A stretch of DNA of 64,000 nucleotides, from the NCBI GenBank assembly GCA_011503125.2, contig WWBZ02000001.1, positions 682,001 through 746,000 of the forward strand. The letters run 5' to 3'. The stretch's first letter is position 1; each line of letters starts with the position of its first letter. Below are positions 37,297 to 45,673 of the stretch, one piece after another. The translations under genes and the position numbers were made by a program. The DNA comes from Botryosphaeria dothidea (Eukaryota; Ascomycota; Dothideomycetes; Botryosphaeriales; Botryosphaeriaceae). The notes beneath the pieces are model-generated. The model did not search any database, had not been told where the DNA came from, and worked only from the letters and a program-made list of their open reading frames with translations.

Positions 37297-38411
37297 TCAA
37301 TGCGCCTTTGTGTATGCCGGCCTCCGAGCGAAGAAGATGGCCGCGAACTCCGCATCCAATATATCGCCATTGACTTGTTTGGATTGGTTTCTGGCTTCGT
37401 TACTATTCCAATGGCACCTTTTGAAAGTCTCGTCGGCAGCTGGCTTCTTCCCAACGTTTCCGTTGATTTGCAAAGCCTCGTCGCAGACCATGTTGTCTGA
37501 CCACGACCGAATTGGTGGCGGTGGCTCGTGCACCAAGGTATCTTCCGAGATGGTGTCCTCCGCCAGGGTGCTGTATCTGCTGTCGCTCTCGGCATCGCGG
37601 GAATGGGGGCGCTCGATGAGGACGGCTAAGTCTAAAAGGCTATCGGAGCATCTGTCAGTGTTCGGGGCGGGAGAGCAGTTGTCCCCTGGCTGTTCGTTTG
37701 GTTTCTTCTGCATCGCTCGCGCTCCGAGAATAACGAGCTGCAATACTTTTAGTTTGGCTTTACAGTTTCGCGAGCGTCATATACCTGATTGCTGTCTCTG
37801 TTTTCCTTGTGCATCTTTTTGCAGGTCCGAATTGAACAGAGATGTTTGTGGAAGAAGCAAGGGTCACTCCTGATTCGAAATCCCTCTTTTGCTATTTCGG
37901 AGCAATCGCTCAATGATCTTTCGAGTTTTCCAACCTGGCCTTGTAGCTGAGGGATTCCTTCTCCGACATTCCTGTCGATGCGACTTATAAAGGCTCCGTA
38001 AGTGCCGAGAATGCACAGGGTAAGGCAGCTTTTATCTCTCTCGAGGTCAGCAAAGCCTTTCAGGATTGCCTCTTCTGCCTTGTGCCACTGGAAGGCTTTT
38101 AGGCACCTTCTCCACTTCTTTGAAATATCTCCGACACACCCTTCCTCCAGTGCTCCCGAAATAAACTCGGTTGTCTTCAAGAGAGCTCGAATATGGGCTG
38201 TAACAATTTCGGTTCGTAGTACCTCTTCTAAAGATTGAACGAGCTTCGCTATCTGTATGATTTGATCGATCTGGACCTTGTATTGACTGTACCGTTCTTC
38301 TGAATGCTCAACATTGCGGTAGAGCTGATAAAGAGTGATAACGAGTGTGGACGTGTACTGGAAAAGTTGTGACGCGCTAGCGAGTCCACCGAGAACTTCC
38401 AAACCGGACAT
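37297..38411 (-). CDS. Helical N-terminal domain protein with two HRAM-like amyloid motifs (cassette 1, effector-like)
   Basis: Two exons (38411-37785, 37737-37297) encode 355 aa. Start MSGLEVLGG is chosen by match to its paralogue at 41900-42889. Residues 1 to about 200 are helical, of the kind found at the N-terminus of fungal STAND and SesA/HeLo-like cell-death proteins (SQLFQYTSTLVITLYQLY, then KAEEAILKGFADLERDKS). The intron falls at the same place as in the paralogue, before LxxLGARA. A disordered acidic linker leads to two C-terminal motifs, EALQINGNV (297-304) and NEARNQSKQVNGDI (322-335), whose QxNG cores are 31 residues apart, followed by AAIFF. By analogy with HET-S, the motifs would form stacked beta-arches and the N-terminal domain would be the executor. 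That is inference: the domain is not an obvious HeLo by eye. Confidence 0.8.
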
Positions 38412-39441
38412 GGTCTCCTCAGTATTCGGAGAGGGCCGCAATGGAGACAATGTACATTGTGTAGTAGATCAGCTGGGTGGCGGCTCAGCGGTTTTGTTCT
38501 TGTGAACTCGACGAATGAGGATTGCAGACCCCAAGCCTCAAAGCCGTGAGTCTCTCCAGCGCGTGAACCCCTGAGCAGTTCAGTTCTTGAATGGGGCGTC
38601 TTTGCGTCAAAGAGGCAAGAAGGCAGCAAAGACATGGTGCTTCACGGCTTCACGGCATCGTGAGTAAGGATGTGGATGTGTGCTGGCAAGCGGGGTTGTA
38701 CAGTCTTGATTGGTTCGTGCGGATCCCAACTGCAAATGGATTCGTCGCCCTGCAAGATACCGAAAAGACGAGAGCTGAGCATACAATGCATGTAATGTGG
38801 ACCCAGAACAATCGAATTTTCCCACTCATGGGTAGTGGTGCGTCGGAGTCGTTTCGCCAATGTTGCACGGTGGTACGGTAGTACCGCCTCCTCGTTTAAG
38901 GCATTCTTCCGACGGCGAGGCTGAATTTCAGCCTAATGGAGCACCATAGAATGATTCATATATCGGCTTCGGCAATTAATTTCATTGCTTCAGACGGGCA
39001 GCTGCATCTCACCTTGAAGATCTCCTTGGAGAGCGCGATCCCTCTTCGATATTTGGTGATCTTGACCAATCTTCCAGCGTATGACCAGCGTGTAATGCGT
39101 TCACTCGGACATAGAACCTGCCATGGAGCTGACTGGTAGTGGCATAAGGAAGCATGCGTCCTCCGATGACCGCATACTGCCGTGCGTATCTGTAGCCAAT
39201 TAGCGCAGTATCCAATTCTTCTGTCTCGTGAACAAGCCATGGATGAGAGGAATTATTGTGCAAGTGTAGCGAGCCCTCACTGCCGTTAATGTAGGCCTTT
39301 TGCCGAGAACGGCAGGGTTTGAATTGAGGCTCAAAAAGAGAATGGGGGATAAAAGCCGGCAGCAATGAGCATGTTGTCTGCTGTTGTCTATACTGTGTTT
39401 CCACCAGACTCATTCTTAACGTGCCGAAGAAAACGGAAACC
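38412..39441. promoter_or_regulatory. Divergent promoter region of cassette 1
   Basis: A 1.03 kb interval between outward-facing starts of the helical-domain gene and the two-motif gene. Small ORFs here lack support. Confidence 0.45.
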
Positions 39442-40062
39442 ATGTACGAGAAAGGGACTTCCACCATTAGTCCGTTCGTTCCACCGCTTCAAGATGACGC
39501 CTCTCAGGCCCTCCAGGTTAAATTTTGCAAAGGGACGCAGGAAAAAGACCCAACTCACCTCTTGAGCTCAACTGAGCGGGACTCCAGAATTTCTGAGACA
39601 GATTCCAGCCCCACCGCGGAGTACCGTTACACCAGCGACAACCGCAAGGAGAAGTTCAGCGTGGATAAAAATGAAGCAACCGAGACGGCAAATCAAGCCA
39701 ATGGACCAATTCTTAAAGAGCCGCCATCAATCGCTAGTGAATGGAAGGTGGTTGGGAACACAGCCCGCGGCCAGTCTTCCCAGGCGAATTCGTATATTGT
39801 GATGCCCGGAGCCGATTTCTTCAACAAGAGAGGTGCTCCTGAGCAGACTTCAAGTACACCAAAGGACCAAAAACTATCAACAGAAGAAAGCCGTGGAGCA
39901 GGAAATCTCTCTGGTCATGATGAAACCCAACGAAAAAACCAACGGCGCCAGGATTCCGGCGGAAGAACCCAGGATGCAGAGCCTGGAAGACAGGGGAAAC
40001 GGCGAGGAAGAAGGAAACCTCGCAAACAAAATGGCGACAGTCTACAAGAAGAAAAGAAGTGA
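39442..40062 (+). CDS. Two-motif HRAM-like protein with basic C-terminus (cassette 1)
   Basis: An intronless ORF of 206 aa from ATG 39442 (an ATG at 39366 in another frame could be part of an unrecognised first exon). The N-terminal 70 residues are disordered. Two motif copies follow: KNEATETANQANGPI (76-90) and GNTARGQSSQANSYI (105-119), then GADFF. The cores deviate from the paralogues (NGP, NSY instead of NG[DN]) and are 29 residues apart, so this copy may be drifting or tuned to a different partner. The rest is rich in Arg, Lys, Gln and Glu, with a GKRRGRRKPRK patch near the end that could act as a nuclear or membrane-binding signal. There is no other domain. Its counterpart in cassette 2 is at 44258-44692. 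The role could be a modulator or a shuttle of the amyloid fold. Confidence 0.7.
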   Translation: MYEKGTSTISPFVPPLQDDASQALQVKFCKGTQEKDPTHLLSSTERDSRISETDSSPTAEYRYTSDNRKEKFSVDKNEATETANQANGPILKEPPSIASEWKVVGNTARGQSSQANSYIVMPGADFFNKRGAPEQTSSTPKDQKLSTEESRGAGNLSGHDETQRKNQRRQDSGGRTQDAEPGRQGKRRGRRKPRKQNGDSLQEEKK

Positions 40063-40315
40063 TGCTTGAATTGAATTCTTACGGACAATCGAGGGCTAGG
40101 CAAGGATGCTGCAATGAGAATGGGTGTGAGGAAAAAGAGAAAGGAAAAAAATCCGTTTCGGCTTGCTGTAGCCTTGCCTGTCTAAAGGATCGTACGTTCA
40201 TTTCTGGCAGGGCATCAACATAACGGCCTCAGTACACGGCGGGGTATCTCTCAAAACCTGTATCTCCAAATGATTATGCTACTTCGAATATTCATCACCA
40301 TGCTCTTTCCAATGA

Positions 40316-40951
40316 TCATCTACGTGCAGCCCACCCAAAGACCATAGCAACGATTATTGGGGCACCCATGATTGCGAGCGCGGTGTTCTTGTAAGGGCAC
40401 TGGTCGAAACGGTCCCAGAGCACGCCGAAGGAGCCGTCATCGAAGTCTGGTTGACTGTCCATGTCTTCATCCATTGCGTCCTTCACGTTGACTGGCCGCT
40501 CGTCAAGAGATGCGTATCCGTCCGCATCCTCGATAGGAGGAGTATGGTTCTCGTGAGGCGGTTGAAGCTGACGACAGAAGAATGTAGCTCCTGGTTGGTA
40601 CGGAGGGAGTGACGTGGCGGGATAGATGTTGATTTCCACATTCCAGCAGTGGTAATCCCTCAGCCCGCGAGTGGTGAGTAGTGCAGCCCTGGGACAAACG
40701 CTTTATCGTTAGTGATCAGGCTACAGCCGGTCTGACCTCTAGTTGGCTCAAGTCTCAAAGCGAGGCAGATGTAGGAGAAGAGGGGAAGCGGCGGCCCACC
40801 TGTCGTAGATGTTCCCGTTCAACTGGTTCGCCTGTCCTCGTGCTTCATTTTGTATTGCGTCCTGCTGAGCGCCATAACAGGAAGACATGCGGCTTGAGGT
40901 AGATGCGGGGTTGTGTGATACAGAATTCGGACTACTCAAAGACGTGTCCAT
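40316..40951 (-). CDS. One-motif HRAM-like protein with C-terminal membrane anchor (cassette 1)
   Basis: Two exons (40951-40800, 40688-40316) encode 174 aa. The intron is GTGGGC...TCCCAG, 111 nt. A single motif lies near the N-terminus: IQNEARGQANQLNGNIYD (residues 33-50). It is followed by YHCWNVEINIY (63-73), which resembles HHDNKHLDITFF in the cassette 2 counterpart. After an acidic middle (DAMDEDMDSQPDFDD) comes a hydrophobic segment, TALAIMGAPIIVAMVFGW (153-170), four residues before the end, so this is probably a tail-anchored protein with the motif in the cytosol. In HET-s type systems a single N-terminal motif belongs to the NLR that seeds the effector. Here the same position is occupied in a membrane protein. 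Its 3' end faces the two-motif gene, 253 bp away. Confidence 0.75.
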
Positions 40952-41899
40952 GTACAAGGAGGTGGCGAGGGAGTGCAGCGCATCTGAAGAGTCATATTTG
41001 GCCGCCTAGCGTGTATGAAAAAACCACACGTGTACTAGTCTCATATGACCCAGGTGGGAAAGGACTTTTGTTGTAAAGGGTGCGTGGCGCAGCTATTATC
41101 AGATGGGCGGTTGGACTATGTTTCTTCCCGATGTGTCATAGTGATCGGCAACTCTTTCTCCATAACCCCAATACGTCCCAGTGGCCGGCATTCAACCTAG
41201 CTTCCCATGACTCAAAAACTGCAGGATCACATGAACATACAATTATTAAGCCCCGGGCTATCCTTTTGGTGATTCTAGTATTAAATAGTAGTGAGGAGGT
41301 CCTTAAAATGACCGAAAATTACACGGTCTGCGAAAGCAATAACCGCGTGGCACTCCCACCTGCCCAAGGCTAATATACGATTGTGAGAGGATTAAAATAC
41401 ATGTTAAAGATCGTGGTCAATGCGAAATAAGGTCTACGAAGGTCAGCTGCGCCCCATTCGAGAGAACGGATGTTTTGAAGGAAAGTCCGGTTCATTGGTG
41501 CAGGAGTGAGGCACACCGCAAGACTGGAAGGCGGACCCAATGGAAGACACCAACCGGATCATCTCGGATTCACAGCCTCATATGAATAGTGATGCTGCGA
41601 TGCGTTGTTCAGTCGGCTCGAAAATCCTTGCGTTGCGGATCAGCGATTCTGCGGAGCTGAGATATACGCTTAGCACTCACAATTGTTTGCTTGATGGCCA
41701 AGGCTCTGGTACGAACCTCAAAGGTAATTAAATTTTCAGCAGGCTTCTTTTGACATGAAGCAGTGACTGATATGATATACAATCGTGATATATATATACA
41801 TGCAAGACCGAGACCAACTTTTGCCGCTTAAGTAAGACTTTTGAGATAACAGCCAACCGCCCACATGAACGGCGGGACCGTACAAACATCCGACGCCAA
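40952..41899. other. Spacer between the two cassettes
   Basis: No gene supported. A stretch at 41478-41494 (GAAGGAAAGTCCGGTTC) resembles the conserved region I of RNase P RNA, with a CCGG-containing block about 70 nt on (see findings). Not enough to call an RNA gene. Confidence 0.4.
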
Positions 41900-42889
41900 T
41901 CAGCTCCGTAAGAAGAAGGCGGACGCAGCCTTTGGGTCCAAGACGTCTCCGTTCACTTGTCGACTTTGTCCACTGGCCTTGTTGTTAACCCAGTGCGAAG
42001 AGCCGAGACGATTTGCTCTGGATACCCGGGCCCCGATATCGCCGTTCACTTGTCCCGAGTCACCGGATGATGAGTTTCCCATGTATACGCGCTTCTCGGT
42101 TGCTCCGTTCAGTGGTAAGCTGACTGAGGTCTGCTCTGTGGGCGAACAGTCGTATAATGTTGGAGACACGGGCGAGTAGTCGTCTTCAAGAGCGCGCGCT
42201 CCTATAAGTGCGAGCTGACATGTAAGTCAGTACAATATGCGGAGAGTTGGGATAGGATAGGACGCGTTGGAAGGTTTTTCTCATACCTTTGGATCCACTG
42301 TGCCAGGCTCATCCGTCGTGGTCAGCCCAGAGAGGTTGCGGCTGAGTTTTCGGCTCTCCTGCGTGATGCTAGAGCAGCTCCGAAGGTTGCTTTCGATTCT
42401 TTCGAATTGTTCCAGGAGTTCGGGAATGCCACTCTCCAGCCTTGCGTCAATCCGTTGGATCAAGCCACCAAAATTACCAAGGATGGCAAGGATGAGAGTG
42501 CTTTTTTGGCGTTCGAGATCGTCGAATCCTTTCAGAACAGTGGCTTCTGCTTTGGATAATTGAATTGCCTTCGCGCGGTTCTTCCACTTCTTGAACGGAT
42601 TGGATGGGTCGCTCACGAAGTGTTTCCTCAGTGTCGTACCGATGGAATCGGCAGTCTTCAGAAGCGACTCTACCAGATAAAACAAGGCCTCGGACTGGAT
42701 TCCCTCGGTGTTGTTGAGGGACTCGACGATTTTTCGGAGTTCCTCGACTTGGTTTCGGTGCTCTCTGAAACGCTCAGCTGACCGATCGAGGTTCTTCGAC
42801 AGATCGCGGAGACAAACTATCAGCCTTGCGGAGTATTGACCAAGCTGCGTAATGCTGGCGATAGCCCCCACGACCTCAAGACCGGACAT
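41900..42889 (-). CDS. Helical N-terminal domain protein with two HRAM-like amyloid motifs (cassette 2, effector-like)
   Basis: Two exons (42889-42287, 42214-41900) encode 305 aa. It starts MSGLEVVGAIASITQLGQYS and its first 200 residues align along their whole length with the cassette 1 protein, for example KAEATVLKGFDDLERQKS. The intron position is conserved. The C-terminal region has two motifs, GNSSSGDSGQVNGDI (247-261) and NNKASGQSRQVNGDV (278-292), with cores 31 residues apart exactly as in the paralogue, then ASAFF. The second motif is the best match in the window to the HRAM consensus. The TCAGCCTTGCGG 12-mer shared with 4088 and 36675 lies inside this coding region. Predicted: an effector switched on when its C-terminus is templated into an amyloid fold. 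The cell-death activity is inference. Confidence 0.82.
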
Positions 42890-44257
42890 AGCCTCCCCTG
42901 TAGATATGAGAGGAAGGTCATGGTAAAACCAAGGAGTTTTGCGAAGGAGTGGCGTGCCAGGAGTGGTTATGGCGTCCAGTGGCGAGCTGATCCAGTAAGC
43001 GCCCGTGGCAAGCTTTCACCGCATTGCGAGGGTGCATTTGTACAACCGTATACAGTGGAAGGGCCAGCACGGACTTCCATCCACGGCAGTTCAACCTGCA
43101 AGGGATATTTGGAAAGTATCGCGGCAGAATGAAGATCTGCGGGCGAGCCCGCTTCTTACTTGACGGGGGTGGCCTCTTAACAGTTAAACCACCGGTTAAC
43201 GCTTAACCATGCGGGGCGACGATGCGAACGCCCGATCCTGTGTGACCGAATTCAAACAGTTCATCATGCCTTGCAGATACAGCCTTGTATCGATTGGCTC
43301 CAATAGCGGGCGACCAAAAGGATTGGTAATCTGGATGCATGCTAAGCGACGAGGGCGGGATGGCGAAGATTGGAAGGATGATAATTGAGGCAGCGATGCG
43401 CATGTTTGCCTTGCGCTGTCAGGCAGATAACAACGAGTGGGTCTGACGGCAGGGATCCGACGCACGGACGGATGTGATGGCCATGATTCGTGCAGCAGAG
43501 CCTCTTTTGCTACACTCCGCCTGCTCCCGCGACCTCCATCTGGCGCTGTCCTCGGACATGCCCCGCACGATACTCGACCAGCTTGCCAGAATGGCCACGG
43601 CCCCCTCTTTCGACATGCTATCACCGCCGAGTCTTGAGCAAGCCGAAGACGCTGTGCAACGTTCACGCGCTCGCCTCTCCAGTTGCCGTTCTGGATAAGC
43701 CTGGAAACTGGCCATCGAGGCGGTCAAGAGCAAGGAATATATGTGCCCATGGACGCGTCTCTTGCATGCAGGCGCTGGATTTCCCAGGGCCAGCTTTGCC
43801 GACACTGCCTTTCACTGGAACGAGCTCGAGATCCCTCCGGATTCTCGTCCCTGCCGCTCGACCCACGTAGCCATCTGGATGCATCCCTGCTGTTGGACTG
43901 TCACGTTGCATCAGATGGCGTAGAGCTGTATGGTTACCCCCGGGCTGAGCTGGGTGGAATCAGTTCTTGCAACCCAATTAAAACATGAGAGGACCACCAT
44001 ATGGTGGTCAGCACATGTATGTGTTGGAGGCGACTCGTGCACTATCACCTGTCTCGCGATGAGGCTCTTCCGCTTGACGAAAGATAAATAGGTGCCTTTG
44101 TTCATCGTACGTTGCATGAGCCTTCAAGGCCCAGAGCCAGATTCGCCTTGCTTCATACTCGGGACTGAACAAGACCTCGCCGCGGAGCTCGTGAAGTATT
44201 TATCTTTCTGGCCCCTTTTTGAGCAAGGCTAACTTTTTGACAAGTTTTCACCTTGTC
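42890..44257. promoter_or_regulatory. Divergent promoter region of cassette 2
   Basis: A 1.37 kb interval between outward-facing starts. Overlapping ORFs on both strands at 43.2-43.9 kb reflect composition, with no family feature. Confidence 0.45.
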
Positions 44258-44692
44258 ATGACGACTCATTCGGGAACTGAAACTCTGCCAAAGCCACCTG
44301 CGGAAGATAAAACAGAGGTCAAACCGAGTGACGACATTTGGAAAGCCGCCCGAGAGAGACACATGTCGAAAGTCAAAACGATACATGATCTTGAGCATGA
44401 CCAGAAGCCACCAATGGATGGAAACTCTCCTCAAAACGGAACCCAAGCTCCAAACCGGATCTACAATCGCAACGTAGTAGAGCAAAACGGGGGCCAAATC
44501 AACGGTGATGTGGACGAACCCGAGAAATCACAGCAAATCCCCCAGGAGCAGAGGGAATACAACGAAAACAAGGCTACAGGCAATGGCAGGCAGGTGAATG
44601 GCAATGCGTATGGAGCTACTGCGAGGGGCTTCTTCCCTACACCCAATACTGGTGCAGCGGACAAGAAAGCCCCGCCAGAGCGGAAGGTTTGA
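44258..44692 (+). CDS. Two-motif HRAM-like protein, motif-only type (cassette 2)
   Basis: An intronless ORF of 144 aa from ATG 44258. The N-terminal 65 residues are polar and lysine/proline-rich with no domain. Two motifs follow: NVVEQNGGQINGDVDEP (72-88) and NENKATGNGRQVNGNAYG (102-119), cores 32 residues apart, the second ending ATARGFF like the copies in the effector-like proteins. The short C-terminus is polar. A protein made of little more than two amyloid motifs could act as a free prion-forming element, a carrier of the signal or a brake that caps fibres. It occupies the same place in cassette 2 as the gene at 39442-40062 does in cassette 1, and converges on the membrane-protein gene 245 bp away. 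Confidence 0.75.
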   Translation: MTTHSGTETLPKPPAEDKTEVKPSDDIWKAARERHMSKVKTIHDLEHDQKPPMDGNSPQNGTQAPNRIYNRNVVEQNGGQINGDVDEPEKSQQIPQEQREYNENKATGNGRQVNGNAYGATARGFFPTPNTGAADKKAPPERKV

Positions 44693-44937
44693 GGCCGTTT
44701 GGGATCGACATCGAGACGATCCATCATGATTTTGTCAGCTTGGTTTTTGGTACTGCGAATCAAATTGAGTCTATCCCTCTTAAGAAATTTGTTGTTCCGC
44801 CGCAAATTGCGGCCAAGCGCAACGTGATCCCACCGTGAAGTCCGATCTTCAAACAAAATTACAAGAAGCCCTCGCCATACAACCGTCGAATTACAAGTAT
44901 TACAAGGCAATCCATCCAGCCAGCCAGCCGTCTTCAC

Positions 44938-45673
44938 TCATGTGTTGCTGCCCGACTCCAGGCGGGCGGGCCCACCGGGGTGTCGCGCATGCGAATCCGC
45001 ACATGAAAGCGGGGCATTGCGGCTCTCGAGAGTGGGACTGGGAGTCGAGAGCGACGTGGTGGCGATCGCCGACGACGGGCGGGCGGCCCACGCCGAGCTC
45101 GCCTGCTCGATGCCGCGCTTCAGCCTGGTCTCGGCGGTGAGGTAGAGCGGCAGGACGACGGCCAGGATGACGGCGATGACGAGCAGGCCGACGATGACGC
45201 TCCAGCTGCGCGGGTTGCGGCAGTAGCAGCCCTTGACGCTGGCCCAGGTGGTGGCGCGCCGCGGCGGGCCCGGGTGGGGGTCTGCGACCGAGAATCGCGA
45301 TATGGGAGGTCCTGCCGGGGGAGGATGGCGTGGAGGAGGGTTCTCCTCGTCGGTGGGGACGGAGGTGCGATGCTCGCTGTAGGCGCTGCGGCTGCGGGAC
45401 CGCGAGCGCGAGGAGTCGAAGGAGATGAGGGAGCGCCTGTGAGTGCTGTGGTCGAAGAACGTGATGTCCAGGTGCTTATTGTCATGGTGGCTAGAGCAAC
45501 CTTCAGTCAAATTCCCTGCACTAGCTTAGGAGATCCCGCAGATTGTCCTACCTGCTGTCGTTGCATGTACCGTTGATCTGCCGCGAAGTATCGTGCGCCT
45601 GATTTCCTGTGTAATTCTCCTGACCGTGGACCGGGTTCGCCGAATCTCGCTGCGAGGCTTGCATTTTGTACAT
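44938..45673 (-). CDS. One-motif HRAM-like single-pass membrane protein (cassette 2)
   Basis: Two exons (45673-45571, 45515-44938) encode 226 aa. The 55-nt intron GTACAT...GTGCAG was chosen because it alone keeps frame. The downstream ORF by itself has no ATG, so the small first exon is needed and it carries most of the motif. The single motif is NQAHDTSRQINGNLTE (24-39), completed across the splice. HHDNKHLDITFF (44-55) recalls the post-motif segment of the cassette 1 counterpart. Next come an SR-repeat patch (RSRSRSRS, 71-78) and a Pro-rich stretch. The transmembrane segment SVIVGLLVIAVILAVVLPLYL is at 140-160, with a basic flank (TRLKRG) and a Ser/Pro-rich tail. I infer a membrane protein that presents an amyloid template to the cytosol, possibly responding to a signal at its other side. 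Confidence 0.75.

Larger units (their letters stand above)
37297..45673. other. Two successive copies of a three-gene amyloid-motif cassette
   Basis: Cassette 1 is 37297-40951 and cassette 2 is 41900-45673. Each reads: minus-strand helical-domain protein with two motifs, plus-strand two-motif protein, minus-strand one-motif membrane protein. Distances match: 1.0 and 1.4 kb between the first two genes (divergent), 253 and 245 bp between the last two (convergent). The encoded proteins are diverged paralogues, so the duplication is old. Motif core: N-x-A...Q-[VILA]-N-G-[DN]. Confidence 0.75.
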
